Shown: positions 19,332 through 28,832, counted from the stretch's first letter. The stretch: DNA of 64,000 nt from Chlamydia pecorum E58 (GCF_000204135.1 NC_015408.1:248001-312000); one strand, 5' to 3'. Program-made: numbers and translations. Notes: a model not told the origin generated them from the sequence alone.

Positions 19332-21464
19332 TTAAGGAAGGAGAGCCCCCGCTACAGCTTTTTCTAACACTTGTACAGAGAGCTTCTCAGGAAGAACAAC
19401 AGGGTCCCCATACTTAGGATAAAAAACATAAGAAGGGACACTCGCACGGCCTAAACGAGCAAGCTCCTCGGTAATTCCTGGATCCTTACGAGTCCAATCG
19501 GCTTCTAATAAGATAACCCCCTGCTCTTCGAACATCTTGCGTACGCCTGCACTGTGCAAAAGAGGCTTGTTCATTTGGCATGTCACACACCATTTTGCAG
19601 TAAAGTTTACAAAGATAGCTCTCCCCTGACTGCGTAATTCCTCCAACCGCTGTGAAGAAAATTGCTCCCATCCTTCACTTACGACAGTTGAGGAGGAAGA
19701 AAAACGTGTCGCTGCAAAGCTCAAAGTTAATGCTCCCAAAATTGAAGAGAGAAAAACTAAAGAGATCACAGTTCTTTGTTTTCTAGGGCTTACAGGTGTC
19801 CCCCATTGTCCAAACATCCATGCGCCAATGCCAGCCAACCATAACCCAACCAAAAGAAGAACAACAGCATTCGTGCTCGTTTCTGCCCCAAATATCCACA
19901 GTAACCACATCACTGTCCCCAAAAGCATAAAGCCAGTGACTTGCTTAAAGGTATGCATCCAACTTCCCGGCTTTGGTAATAGCGAAAGCATCTTAGGAAA
20001 AATCGAAAAGAAAAGATAAGGTGCTGCCATGCCTAAGCCGATAGATGAAAACACCAAGAGCTGCTCAAGAAAAGACAACGACATCACCAATCCCAAAATT
20101 GAACCTAAAAACGGCCCCGTACAAGGAGTCGTGACAAGAGTTGCCAACACCCCATTAAAAAATGATGCCGAAGAGCCCGAAGAGGAGCGCATCCCCGAGG
20201 AATGCAGTTTTCCTCCAAGGTTAGAAAACATTGTTCCTACTTCAAACAACCCAAGGGAACTCAAGGAAAAGAGGAAAAAAATCAGAATCAATGTTGCGAC
20301 AAACATCGGCTCTTGAAGCTGAAATCCCCAGCCAATGTTGTGGCCCAAAAATTTTAAGAGAAACGCCACTCCCGCCAATCCCCAGAAGCAACCAACCACC
20401 CCAAACGTAAACCACAAACCATGAGCAATTACCGAGGACTTTTGTTCCCCAGCAGACTTGATTAACCCATAAACCTTTAAAGTCACCAAGGGAAGAACAC
20501 AAGGCATCACATTAAGAAGAACTCCCCCAAGAAGCGCCATAGCAAGCAGCGCAGCAAACTGCCATAACGAAGTCCCCTCTTCATCAGTCAAGATCTCACT
20601 ACGAATCTCTAAAGACTCCACAGGAGCTCCTGAAGAATCCGCAAATAGTAACACCCCACGAATCTCCCGGAGCTTCGGGAAAGAAGCCAATTTCCACGCG
20701 AAGCCCCCTTTAGGAGAATCCATGCGTTTTGCTAGAGAAAACGCTAAGTCTTCTGTTTCTGAGATAAACCATACCCTATCTGTAGGCTCTTTGAGCTTTT
20801 CAGAAAGATTCACAATAATTTCATTTCCCTTTCCTCGAGCTACACGAACCGCTTCCTGATTCTCTATAAGACGCGGCTGCAAAAACAAGGTTTCTGTAAA
20901 CTCCCGACTCCTCTCAGGAAAAACCTCTGCTCCCCCTTGTTTATAAGGCAAGATCAAGTTCAACTCTGCAAATCCCGGAAGACAACTCTCCCTACCACAG
21001 GCAAGCCACTCTACCTGAGCCCCTAAAACAATCTCCTCATCTACAGAGAGATATTCCGGAACAGATACATCTGCAACAATAAGAACAGAATCTTCATAAC
21101 CAAAAAAGGTCATGCCATTATCTTCGAAAACCTTAGGAGCAGGCCAGTGCTCCTCAAGAACCTTAAAGCCTTCCGGCAGCTTCCAAGAAATGCTCAAAGG
21201 ACTCCCCATATCCCCAGGGTTTTTCCAGTAGATATGATTTCCTCTGCTCGTTGTGATCCTTACCCCTACGCGCAACGTCTTTTCCCCCGGAGCAAGATGC
21301 GAGACTTCAGAAAGAAGTTCCGCCTCAGAAGAGAAGTTTTCTACATGCGCCTCCTCAGCATGAAGAGGCGAGAACTTCCCAGAAAGGACTGGAAAGGAAA
21401 AAAGCAACGCAATAAGTACTGTATGAAAACACGTTTTGATTTTATTCAAAATAACTCCATGCAT
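19332..21464 (-). CDS. dsbD: Thiol:disulfide interchange protein DsbD
   Basis: Carries reducing equivalents from cytoplasmic thioredoxin across the inner membrane to periplasmic proteins; 710 residues. There is an N-terminal signal peptide (hydrophobic core TVLIALLFSFPVL), a periplasmic alpha domain to about residue 280 (GRESCLPGFAEL includes a Cys pair position), a multi-helix membrane domain with conserved MPCVLPL and TPCTGPF cysteines, and a C-terminal thioredoxin domain with WCVTC near 625. I prefer the ATG at 21464 over an in-frame GTG at 21491; no clear ribosome binding site precedes either. It is divergent from exbB, and a TATAAT element lies on the minus strand at 21483-21488. Control of envelope disulfides matters in chlamydiae because their outer membrane is Cys cross-linked. 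Confidence 0.94.
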   Translation of the reverse strand: MHGVILNKIKTCFHTVLIALLFSFPVLSGKFSPLHAEEAHVENFSSEAELLSEVSHLAPGEKTLRVGVRITTSRGNHIYWKNPGDMGSPLSISWKLPEGFKVLEEHWPAPKVFEDNGMTFFGYEDSVLIVADVSVPEYLSVDEEIVLGAQVEWLACGRESCLPGFAELNLILPYKQGGAEVFPERSREFTETLFLQPRLIENQEAVRVARGKGNEIIVNLSEKLKEPTDRVWFISETEDLAFSLAKRMDSPKGGFAWKLASFPKLREIRGVLLFADSSGAPVESLEIRSEILTDEEGTSLWQFAALLAMALLGGVLLNVMPCVLPLVTLKVYGLIKSAGEQKSSVIAHGLWFTFGVVGCFWGLAGVAFLLKFLGHNIGWGFQLQEPMFVATLILIFFLFSLSSLGLFEVGTMFSNLGGKLHSSGMRSSSGSSASFFNGVLATLVTTPCTGPFLGSILGLVMSLSFLEQLLVFSSIGLGMAAPYLFFSIFPKMLSLLPKPGSWMHTFKQVTGFMLLGTVMWLLWIFGAETSTNAVVLLLVGLWLAGIGAWMFGQWGTPVSPRKQRTVISLVFLSSILGALTLSFAATRFSSSSTVVSEGWEQFSSQRLEELRSQGRAIFVNFTAKWCVTCQMNKPLLHSAGVRKMFEEQGVILLEADWTRKDPGITEELARLGRASVPSYVFYPKYGDPVVLPEKLSVQVLEKAVAGALLP

Positions 21465-21531
21465 TTCTACATTAAGGCAATAATTATACACTATTTATCA
21501 ATATAATTTTATAATTGCTTAAGTAAATCTC

Positions 21532-21559
21532 TTTAACAAAAGCTGCTTGGCTCTATACT
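21532..21559 (+). promoter_or_regulatory. Possible sigma-66 promoter of the tol operon
   Basis: TTTAAC at 21532-21537 and TATACT at 21554-21559 are separated by 16 bases and lie about 60 bases before the exbB ATG, in the divergent gap with dsbD. The -10 element is good and the -35 weak. It was picked by eye only. Confidence 0.35.
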
Positions 21560-21619
21560 AAAAATTTGCTAGGATCATTTTTCAAACCTCCCTCACGTGT
21601 ATTAGTAAAAAACTTTACG

Positions 21620-22318
21620 ATGTTACGACTTGCGCAAAACCCCATCATTCAGGCTTACAGGGAAGCCGATATCTTCGGTAAGGGAATTTTTTTTAGCCTC
21701 CTCCTTCTGTCCCTATGCACCTGGACAGTACTCCACCAAAAACTTGCCATACAAAAAAAATTTTTAAAATCAGGGAAGAATCTTAAAGAATTCTTAATAA
21801 AAAATCGGCATGCGCCTTTATCTTTAGATGTCACTCCAGAGCCAAGTCCTTTTGCGGATTTGTATTTCACGATCAAGAGGGGAACTTTGGAGCTTTTGGA
21901 TAAGAATCGCCAACGCGCTCCTGATCGTGGTCCCGTATTGGCTCCCGAAGATATTTCATCTTTAGAGACCCTTTTAGGGGCCGTGATGCCAAAATACCGC
22001 GCGCTTTTACATAAAAATAATTTTATCCCTGCAACAACAATTAGTTTGGCGCCATTTTTAGGACTTTTAGGGACAGTCTGGGGAATTCTGGTAGCATTTT
22101 CGCAAATTAGCTCTGGGAATGCAGGAAACTCTATGCTAATGGAGGGACTAGCGACAGCTCTAGGCACAACGATTGCGGGGCTATTTGTTGCGATCCCTTC
22201 ATTAATCATGTTTAACTATCTTAAAGCATACTCTTCCCAACTCATTTCAGAAATTGAGCAGACGGCGTACTTGCTATTAAATTCTATAGAAGTCAAATAT
22301 CGGCAAAATAGTTTATGA
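21620..22318 (+). CDS. exbB: TolQ/ExbB proton-channel subunit
   Basis: A 232-residue inner-membrane protein (CT596) with the MotA/TolQ/ExbB proton-channel domain. The first helix is near residues 23-40 (GIFFSLLLLSLCTWTVL). The two conserved helices appear as LAPFLGLLGTVWGILVAF and the later TALGTTIAGLFVAIPSLIMF. With the downstream tolR-, tolA-, tolB- and pal-like genes it forms the Tol-Pal complex, which uses proton motive force to constrict the outer membrane at division. The frame opens at 21566, but the ATG at 21620 begins the conserved MLRLAQNP sequence and is preferred. Confidence 0.93.
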   Translation: MLRLAQNPIIQAYREADIFGKGIFFSLLLLSLCTWTVLHQKLAIQKKFLKSGKNLKEFLIKNRHAPLSLDVTPEPSPFADLYFTIKRGTLELLDKNRQRAPDRGPVLAPEDISSLETLLGAVMPKYRALLHKNNFIPATTISLAPFLGLLGTVWGILVAFSQISSGNAGNSMLMEGLATALGTTIAGLFVAIPSLIMFNYLKAYSSQLISEIEQTAYLLLNSIEVKYRQNSL

Positions 22319-22719
22319 AACGCAGTTTCGCTGAAGATCCCGAGGAAGATGCCTCGGTAAACCTCACTCCATTAATCGATATTGTCTTTGTCATCTTGAT
22401 GACATTTATGATTGCTGTGCCTATGGTTAGATTGGATTCCATAGCCTTAGCTTCGGGAAATGCTCAGAAAAAACTCGAAACTGAAGAGCATACTGCTACT
22501 GTGATTAAAGTCTTCGCAAACCATACGATAACGTTAAATGATCGTACGCTCTCCTTAAATGAGCTCGCCTCACAACTTGCCCTTGTGCATAAACACCACC
22601 CTGAACATATCCCCCTACTCCTTCAAGATGGAGAAACGCCGTTCAAACTCTACCAGCAAGTAAAAACAGCAATAGAATCCGCAGGGTTTCATGAGCTTCA
22701 TGTCGCCCTACAAAATTAA
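22315..22719 (+). CDS. exbD: TolR/ExbD proton-channel subunit
   Basis: A 134-residue single-pass inner-membrane protein. The conserved N-terminal helix starts with NLTPLIDIVFVILMTFMIAVP, where the Asp of LID is the proton-relaying residue of the family. The rest is a small periplasmic domain. Its start overlaps the exbB stop by ATGA, indicating translational coupling. Confidence 0.94.
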   Translation: MKRSFAEDPEEDASVNLTPLIDIVFVILMTFMIAVPMVRLDSIALASGNAQKKLETEEHTATVIKVFANHTITLNDRTLSLNELASQLALVHKHHPEHIPLLLQDGETPFKLYQQVKTAIESAGFHELHVALQN

Positions 22720-22723
22720 GCTT

Positions 22724-23428
22724 ATGCACAGATATCTGCGTTATCTTCTCTTCTCCCTATTCCTGCATACTGCTATCCTCCTCGGGGTCTGTATTTCCCC
22801 TCATCAACCTAAACAATCCCAAAGCAAAGTCCCCTTTAAAGAAAAATTCGTCGCCCCCTTACCTTCTTCTACATCTCCACAGACTATCTCCACTCACATT
22901 TCCCAGCCTATTCTCCAACCACAACCCCCTTCGCAATACAAACTAGCCCCCAAACCAAAGCCAAAAACACAAAAAATCCAGCATAAACCAAAAGCTCCTC
23001 CAAAACCTAAGGTACAGACTTCCCCGCAAAAACCCTCTTCTTTTGAGCAACTCCATGCCTTAGCACAGCTTGCTGAGACGCTATCACAACGCATAGAGAA
23101 AACAGAATCCTCCCTGGAGACATTCTCATTGTGTACGCCATCCCAACTTACTATGAGCTCTTCCCTCGAAGAAACTCAAGAAAACGAATTGTGCGAGGTA
23201 TTCCGTAAATACCTGACTCTCCCCTCTCCTGGAGAAGTGCGCATCAAAATTACTCTTTCCCCCTCAGGAAGTATTGAAGAATGTATCTTCCTCTCCCCTA
23301 TAAGCCCTGCAGATAAACACATCCTCATGCAAAGAATCCACTCGCTTCCTTTTCAAAAGTTTTTCTCAAAATACAAACTCTCGAAAAATATCTCTTTTCA
23401 TATTAAACTCCTCAGTAACGAGATCTAG
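22724..23428 (+). CDS. tolA: TolA/TonB-like periplasm-spanning protein (CT598 family)
   Basis: About 234 residues: an N-terminal membrane anchor (YLLFSLFLHTAILLGVCI), a long Pro/Lys/Gln-rich linker (KPKPKTQKIQHKPKAPPKPK) and a C-terminal domain with GEVRIKITLSPSGSIEE that matches the TolA/TonB C-terminal fold. By position between tolR and tolB it is the TolA component linking TolQR to Pal/TolB. In-frame ATGs at 22691 and 22700 lie inside exbD; I use 22724 because it sits directly before the anchor. TolA is poorly conserved, so the name rests mostly on architecture and order. Confidence 0.82.
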   Translation: MHRYLRYLLFSLFLHTAILLGVCISPHQPKQSQSKVPFKEKFVAPLPSSTSPQTISTHISQPILQPQPPSQYKLAPKPKPKTQKIQHKPKAPPKPKVQTSPQKPSSFEQLHALAQLAETLSQRIEKTESSLETFSLCTPSQLTMSSSLEETQENELCEVFRKYLTLPSPGEVRIKITLSPSGSIEECIFLSPISPADKHILMQRIHSLPFQKFFSKYKLSKNISFHIKLLSNEI

Positions 23429-23458
23429 AGCTTCTTTTCATTAAAAGGAGGTTTTCGT

Positions 23459-24730
23459 ATGCTGCGAAGGCTATGTTTGGGAGTATTTCTATGCTTCTCT
23501 CATCTTCACGCCCATGATTTAGAAGTTGTCGTCGCTACAGAGTCTGCCCTCCTTCCTCTAAAGATTTCCTACAGTGTAGAAGATACTAAACACCAAAAAT
23601 ATCTCCGCTCCCTTATAGACATTTTCCAAAGCGATTTAGCCCTAGGAGATCGCCTGCTGCCACAACTTGTCCCCTCCCCACCGCCTTCTTCAGAATTACA
23701 ACTCTCCTTGCATCTTCGCTATCCTACCCTCTCAGTAATCTTGCTCCGCCCCAAACAATCCCCTCAAACACTACATTCCCTGACCCTTTCTCAAGACCTT
23801 TCCCATGACCGACAGCAAATTCACCAAGCTGCAGATATTGTCCATCATGCCCTCACGGGAATTCCAGGGATTAGCTCTGGACGTATTATTTTTTCCCGAA
23901 GCAAAGGAGGGAAAACTCAAGAACTAAAGCAGGGAGAGCTCTGGGCAGTAGATTACGATGGAGGCAATCTTGTGCCACTTACTAAAGAAGCCTCCCTATC
24001 CGTTACACCAAAATGGGCTGACCTCTCTGCAGATTCTCCCTACTTTTATGTATCCTACAAACTAGGCGTGCCAAAGATCTTCTTAGGTTCCCTAAAGAAC
24101 ACAGAGGGGAAAAAAGCCCTTTCTCTCACGGGGAATCAGCTCATGCCGGTATATTCTCCAAAAAAGAAACTCCTCGCATTTATTGCAGATACCTATGGAA
24201 ATCCAGATCTATTTATTCAGGCATTTTCTCCATATTCTGGATTTCTAGGGAGACCTCGGAGGCTTCTAAATGAAACCTTCGGGACGCAAGGCTCCCCTAG
24301 CTTTAATCCTCAAGGCTCTCAGCTTGTTTTTGTCTCAAATCGTGATGGGCGCCCTCGCCTTTACATCATGAACCTCGATCCCGAACCTCAATCACCTCGA
24401 CTGCTGACAAAAAAATATCGAAATTGCAGTTGCCCAACATGGTCTCCTGATGGTAAAAAAATAGCCTTCTGTTCTGTCATCAAGGGGACACGGCAGATCT
24501 GTGTTTATGATCTAACTTCTGGAGAAGGCTCCCAGTTAACCACCTCCCCACAAGATAAAGAAGGACCTTCGTGGGCTGCAGATAGCCGCCATTTAGTCTT
24601 TAGTTCTGGGAATGCAGAAGAGTCAGAGCTGTACCTGTTAAGTCTGATTACTAAAAAAACTAAAAAAATTGTTATAGGATCAGGAGAAAAGCGTTTTCCT
24701 TCATGGGGAGCTTTCCTCCACAACAAATAA
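23459..24730 (+). CDS. tolB: Tol-Pal protein TolB
   Basis: A 423-residue periplasmic beta-propeller protein. A short signal peptide ends around HLHAHD, an N-terminal domain runs to about 140, and WD40-like/PD40 repeats follow ([69 protein letters not shown]). It links TolA to Pal. A textbook AAGGAGG ribosome binding site lies 7 bases before the ATG, the clearest in this operon. Confidence 0.96.
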   Translation: MLRRLCLGVFLCFSHLHAHDLEVVVATESALLPLKISYSVEDTKHQKYLRSLIDIFQSDLALGDRLLPQLVPSPPPSSELQLSLHLRYPTLSVILLRPKQSPQTLHSLTLSQDLSHDRQQIHQAADIVHHALTGIPGISSGRIIFSRSKGGKTQELKQGELWAVDYDGGNLVPLTKEASLSVTPKWADLSADSPYFYVSYKLGVPKIFLGSLKNTEGKKALSLTGNQLMPVYSPKKKLLAFIADTYGNPDLFIQAFSPYSGFLGRPRRLLNETFGTQGSPSFNPQGSQLVFVSNRDGRPRLYIMNLDPEPQSPRLLTKKYRNCSCPTWSPDGKKIAFCSVIKGTRQICVYDLTSGEGSQLTTSPQDKEGPSWAADSRHLVFSSGNAEESELYLLSLITKKTKKIVIGSGEKRFPSWGAFLHNK

Positions 24731-24739
24731 GATGTATTT

Positions 24740-25309
24740 ATGAAGATTTGTTCTCTACTTAAGTTGTGTGTATTTTTGCCTGTATTAATGCTCTCTTCAT
24801 GTAGTCGGCCTTATGACTATTGGGAAGATACATGCCGAGAATGCCATACAAAAAAGAAGAACTGCTCCTTTGGATTTGTTCCTCTATATACTGATGAAGA
24901 GCTCAACCAGCCCTTCTCCTTAAAAGCTGTAGACTCTCAGGAAGAGCAAAATTATAAGAGTGCCTCTACACCAACATTTCGTAATATCACCTTTGAAACT
25001 GATAGCTACTCGATTAAAGGAGAAGAAAACCTGTCTATTTTAACTACTCTTGTCCACCACATGAAAAAGTCCCCAAAGGTTACGCTATATATTGAAGGAC
25101 ATACGGATGAGCGTGGGGCGGCATCGTATAATCTTGCTTTAGGCTCCCGTCGGGCAAATGCCGTGAAAAACTACCTTATCAAACAGGGAATTTCTGCAGA
25201 GCGTTTATTTACTATCTCCTATGGGAAAGAACACCCTCGCAACCCTGGTCATGATGAGCTCGCTTGGCAGCAAAACCGCAGAACAGAGTTTAAGATTTAT
25301 GCGCGTTAA
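24740..25309 (+). CDS. pal: Peptidoglycan-associated lipoprotein Pal
   Basis: A 189-residue lipoprotein: lipobox LSSC with Cys21, then a linker, then an OmpA-like peptidoglycan-binding domain with YIEGHTDERGAASYNLALG and QNRRTEFKIY. It anchors the outer membrane to peptidoglycan, which in chlamydiae is confined to a division ring. Its 3' end overlaps the start of the LysM gene by 11 bases. Confidence 0.97.
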   Translation: MKICSLLKLCVFLPVLMLSSCSRPYDYWEDTCRECHTKKKNCSFGFVPLYTDEELNQPFSLKAVDSQEEQNYKSASTPTFRNITFETDSYSIKGEENLSILTTLVHHMKKSPKVTLYIEGHTDERGAASYNLALGSRRANAVKNYLIKQGISAERLFTISYGKEHPRNPGHDELAWQQNRRTEFKIYAR

Positions 25310-25898
25310 TTTTTATGCCGTGCTTTGCTACGCCTTATTTGGAGCCATAAGCGCCTCAGCAAGAACACCTTCATTGCAGGCTGTTCTCGCTGAAGTTGAG
25401 GATGCTGCAGCAAAACTTCACTCTCATGAATCTGAGCTTCTCTTACTTACAGAGCGCTTAGATGAATATGACACACGCTTGCATAAGCTACTTTCGGCAA
25501 AGCCTGAAGAGCTCTCACAAAAGATCCAACAATTGGAAAAAGACCAAAAGGTACTCGCAAAAACGCTAGCAACATTAACGAGCTCTCTAAAAGAAATGCA
25601 AAACTCCTTGCAGAGCAAGCTTCAAGACCTCCAAAAAGACTATAAACTCCTTTCTCAAGATCTGAAGTTTTTTCGTCGCTCCCTACAAGCTTTGGTTGAC
25701 GGCTCCACTCCAGGAGCTTTCCCAGACTTCTCTGATCCCGTCCCCAGCCATATCTATATCGTCTCTCCCGGGGACAATTTAAGCTCCATAGCAAAAAAAT
25801 ATAAAATTTCAGTTAATGAATTAAAAAAAATTAATAAATTAAACTCCGACCTTATTTATACTGGCCAAAGGCTATGTTTACCAATGAACACGCAATAA
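25299..25898 (+). CDS. Periplasmic coiled-coil LysM protein (CT601 family)
   Basis: A 199-residue exported protein: signal peptide (FYAVLCYALFGAISASA), a central Gln/Glu/Leu-rich coiled coil, a short Pro linker, and a C-terminal LysM domain (VSPGDNLSSIAKKYKISVNELKKIN, split here as SPGDNLSSIAKKYK and ISVNELKKINK). The start at 25299 overlaps pal and gives a clean signal peptide. LysM domains bind N-acetylglucosamine-containing glycans. In proteobacteria this operon slot holds cpoB/ybgF, a coiled-coil TPR protein that coordinates Tol with wall synthesis. A parallel role is my inference. Confidence 0.85.
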   Translation: MRVNFYAVLCYALFGAISASARTPSLQAVLAEVEDAAAKLHSHESELLLLTERLDEYDTRLHKLLSAKPEELSQKIQQLEKDQKVLAKTLATLTSSLKEMQNSLQSKLQDLQKDYKLLSQDLKFFRRSLQALVDGSTPGAFPDFSDPVPSHIYIVSPGDNLSSIAKKYKISVNELKKINKLNSDLIYTGQRLCLPMNTQ

Positions 25899-25994
25899 AT
25901 AGGTTTTTTTATTTTTTATTCACAAATACTTTTCTAGATAATAAAAAATATCTTTTGTAGGATGCGAAATAAATGCTAGCCCTTCTATTCCCTA

Positions 25995-26384
25995 ATGAAA
26001 CCAGCAGTTGCTTTATTTGGTGAAGCAGAAAAAGGAAGCTATGATACAGCCTATTACTGTCGTTGTTTAGTAGATTTACATCACTACTTAGGCGATATCA
26101 ATGGCATAGGAATGACATTAGCCATTAAAACACTCTTGCATGACTTTAATGTGGTATATTTCAGAGTAAAAGAAGAAGGTTACTGCATTGATAGCTACTT
26201 ATTCGGCCTGCATTTCCTAAATACCCAGACCACCTTAAATAACATCATTGCAATTGCTTTGCCCGGGGTCGGAGATCAACACATCATAGAAGCCTCTCTA
26301 TCCCTATGCCAAAAGCACAAGAGCCTTCTGCTCTTTTCCGATCAAGACTTCTACGATCTGCTCACTTTTAATGTGCTATTTTAA
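25995..26384 (+). CDS. Conserved chlamydial protein of unknown function (CT602 family)
   Basis: A 129-residue protein starting MKPAVALFGEAEKGSYDTAYYC, with no signal peptide or membrane helix. The sequence alternates hydrophobic and polar stretches (NNIIAIALPGVGDQHIIEASLSLC) in a way that suggests an alpha/beta fold. I cannot assign a function. It overlaps the 3' end of convergent ahpC by four bases and is separated from the tol operon by 96 bases of AT-rich DNA. Confidence 0.75.
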   Translation: MKPAVALFGEAEKGSYDTAYYCRCLVDLHHYLGDINGIGMTLAIKTLLHDFNVVYFRVKEEGYCIDSYLFGLHFLNTQTTLNNIIAIALPGVGDQHIIEASLSLCQKHKSLLLFSDQDFYDLLTFNVLF

Positions 26385-26971
26385 TCCAAAGTTTCAAAAT
26401 AGCTCTGCAACCCTGCTTCATTAGGAGCCATAGCTTTTTCTCCTACACGCCAGTTTGCAGGACAGACAAGACCATGAGCCTCAAAGAAAATTAATGCATC
26501 CAAAACACGAAGCTCTTCTTCTATAGAACGCCCAAGCGGAAGATCATTTATAGTTAAATGACGAACAATTCCTTCCTTATCTATTAAGAATACCCCACGT
26601 AATGATAACTCCTCTTTAGGGAGCAACACACCATAATCTGCAGACATGGTCTTCTCCACATCAGACAGTAAAGGATAGGTAATTCCTGCGACCCCTCCTG
26701 CTCGCTTTTCTGTATTCAACCAGCGTTTGTGGGTCTCTATATCATCTACGGAACAGCCAAGAACTACAGCCCCACGCTCCTGAAAAGCTTCCAAAGCCTC
26801 TTGAAACGCGTGTAGCTCGGTAGGACATACATAAGTAAAATCTTTAGGATAAAAGAAAAGAACAACGTATTTCCCTAAGTAATCCTTCAGGGAAATTGTG
26901 GTTTCCTCGCCATCAACAACAGCTTGAACAACAAAATCAGGGGCAGATTTTCCAATTAAAAATGCTGACAT
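26381..26971 (-). CDS. ahpC: Typical 2-Cys peroxiredoxin (AhpC/TSA family)
   Basis: Reduces hydrogen peroxide and organic peroxides in the cytoplasm; 196 residues. The peroxidatic Cys49 is in FTYVCPTEL and the resolving Cys is in GLVCPANW near residue 170. Both are intact, and the GGVAG loop and C-terminal tail resemble robust or sensitive-type 2-Cys enzymes. No ahpF-like reductase is adjacent, so thioredoxin is the likely electron donor. A tRNA-Arg gene lies immediately upstream on the same strand. Confidence 0.96.
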   Translation of the reverse strand: MSAFLIGKSAPDFVVQAVVDGEETTISLKDYLGKYVVLFFYPKDFTYVCPTELHAFQEALEAFQERGAVVLGCSVDDIETHKRWLNTEKRAGGVAGITYPLLSDVEKTMSADYGVLLPKEELSLRGVFLIDKEGIVRHLTINDLPLGRSIEEELRVLDALIFFEAHGLVCPANWRVGEKAMAPNEAGLQSYFETLD

Positions 26972-26987
26972 GTTTTCTCCTTAATAA

Positions 26988-27060
26988 CGCACCAGAGAGG
27001 ACTTGAACCTCTGACCACCTGGTTCGTAGCCAGGCACTCTATCCACTGAGCTACTGGTGC
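26988..27060 (-). tRNA. tRNA-Arg (anticodon ACG)
   Basis: A 73-base cloverleaf: acceptor GCACCAG/CTGGTGC, D arm with AGTGGATA loop, anticodon stem CCTGG/CCAGG with loop CTACGAA (anticodon ACG, read as ICG for CGN), T arm AGAGG-TTCAAGT-CCTCT, discriminator G. No CCA is encoded. It lies between ahpC and groEL2. Confidence 0.97.
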
Positions 27061-27117
27061 TCATCCCAAAAGCTCTTACCAAAGCAAGAGCTTTAAATCT
27101 TTATAACTACTTCACAC

Positions 27118-28749
27118 TTACCCTTCATCTTCATTGCGCAATTGACGAAAGCGGCCCTCTTTCTTTGAGGACACATCCTTTATTTCCACGGGGGAATTTG
27201 CAACGAAAAAAGAACTCGTGAGAAGAAGGGATGATACAGAAACTGCATATTTTAATGAAGAAGTTGTTACCTCAAGAGGAGTACATCCCCTAGATAAAAA
27301 AAGATTTTCAAAGGAGTCTTTTCTTCTATAATCCTGATCTCCCCCCTCGGGATGGGAGAGCGCTTCTATTACCTGCTCGGGATCATACTCGCAATGTGTT
27401 GCCAACGCCCTCAATGGAGACAATACTGCTCGCAACACCCCCTGAAACCCAAAATCTGCGCCTAAAGAAAGCCCTTTAGGCACAGAGATCTCTCTTGCAG
27501 CTCGAAGTAGCGCCTCCTCTCTATCAGCAACTACACCTCGTATACACGCAGATCGCACAACCTGTAAGGCGTTCTCTATCTTAACCTTCTTTTCTCTCAG
27601 TTCGGTTTCTGTCTCTGCTCCCAGGGAAATCTTTGCCACACCCCCAAGAAATCGTGAGAGGCGTTCTTTTAAAGTATGCGCTTCCTCACACGATTTGCTC
27701 TGAGAGATGGCGGAGCGAAAGTAGCGAATTCGGGACTCCTTAGCTTTTATCTCACCACAGCCATGTAAAAACACCGCAGCATCATGTTGTATACTCACAC
27801 CGTGAACTTTCCCCAAGGCATCCAAAGAAATGTTTTGAAAGGCTGTCTCTGGTTCATGAATTACAGAAGCTCCGGAGAAAATCGCAAGATCCTCCAAAAA
27901 AGCTTGAGCACTTTCTCCCGATTCGGGGATTTTCAATGCACACATGGGGAACCCCCGCTTCAACTTATTGAGAACCAGCGTATTCAAAACATCTTTACTA
28001 AAGTCCCTAGCGATTAGAATTAGAGGGAAAGCTTTTTCCCTAAGGACAAAATCTAAAAAGCCCATGCAGGAGGAAGATATTGTATGGATTTTACAGTCTA
28101 AAAGCAGCAGATAGGCTTCTTCCCAAAAGATATCCATTGTGTCGGGACGCGTCACAAAATAGGAAGAAAGGTATCCTGTATTTAAGCTCATCCCTGAAAT
28201 GAGCTCTAAAGAAGACTCTGCATTTTGACTCTCTGCCACGACAAACATCCCTTCGGGGCCAATCTTATCTATGGCATGGCTAATCATTGTTCCCAAAACT
28301 TCGTCCTGAGCTGTAGAGATCGCAAGATGTGCTATCTCCTCAAAGCTCACAGGAGTAGAGAGCATTTCAAGCTTTTGACTTATGCTCTGAGACGCCAGAA
28401 GGATCCCCTGGGTGATTTCTTGAGGATCCATCCCAGAAAGGATCCCTTCCATGCCCATGGAAAAAATCGCCTCGGCAAGAAGTATTGTTGTTGCTACGCC
28501 ATCGCCTACATGACTGACAACGCGCATAGCAGCATCTCTAAGGATTTTTATGCCCAAGTTCTCAAAAGGATCTTCAAGAGCAAGCTCTTTAACAACTGTT
28601 AGGGCATCATTGGTAATTATCGGTTTTTCATAAAGGCGAGAGACCACAACATGGCCTCCTCCTAAAGTGCCTTGCACGGCTCTGGCTAAACAGCTCACTC
28701 CACGATGCAACGCTCGCAACCCTTCAATCTGACGCGATAGTTTAGCCAT
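27118..28749 (-). CDS. groEL2: Diverged GroEL paralogue (GroEL2, CT604 family)
   Basis: A 543-residue chaperonin-family protein without an adjacent groES. The fold is evident (ELALEDPFENLGIKILRDAA, GDGVATTILLAEA, LGAETETELREKKVKIENAL), but ATPase positions differ from E. coli GroEL. The nucleotide loop GDGTTTA is GDGVATT (residues 82-88), the catalytic Asp398 position reads Asn in KIEN, and the GGG that follows GVVA is replaced by DREE. The Gly-Met repeat tail is absent. The apical domain is also highly diverged. I infer weak or no ATP-driven folding; it may be a specialised or regulatory chaperonin. The main groESL operon must be elsewhere. Confidence 0.92.
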   Translation of the reverse strand: MAKLSRQIEGLRALHRGVSCLARAVQGTLGGGHVVVSRLYEKPIITNDALTVVKELALEDPFENLGIKILRDAAMRVVSHVGDGVATTILLAEAIFSMGMEGILSGMDPQEITQGILLASQSISQKLEMLSTPVSFEEIAHLAISTAQDEVLGTMISHAIDKIGPEGMFVVAESQNAESSLELISGMSLNTGYLSSYFVTRPDTMDIFWEEAYLLLLDCKIHTISSSCMGFLDFVLREKAFPLILIARDFSKDVLNTLVLNKLKRGFPMCALKIPESGESAQAFLEDLAIFSGASVIHEPETAFQNISLDALGKVHGVSIQHDAAVFLHGCGEIKAKESRIRYFRSAISQSKSCEEAHTLKERLSRFLGGVAKISLGAETETELREKKVKIENALQVVRSACIRGVVADREEALLRAAREISVPKGLSLGADFGFQGVLRAVLSPLRALATHCEYDPEQVIEALSHPEGGDQDYRRKDSFENLFLSRGCTPLEVTTSSLKYAVSVSSLLLTSSFFVANSPVEIKDVSSKKEGRFRQLRNEDEG

Positions 28750-28832
28750 AGAATTTTTCTAGCAACTGCAGCCGATCTACAAAAAAGTCATCTTAGGAAC
28801 AACAATCTTTCCTGTCAAATCGCGCTGAGTCT

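Noticed and set aside
21655-22209. 184-codon minus-strand frame antisense to exbB
   Set aside because: Fully covered by exbB, whose motifs are intact; Ser/Lys-rich shadow.
22930-23040. Apparent Pro/Lys codon repeat as a DNA tandem repeat
   Set aside because: It is the low-complexity linker of the TolA-like protein; the DNA units are not exact repeats.
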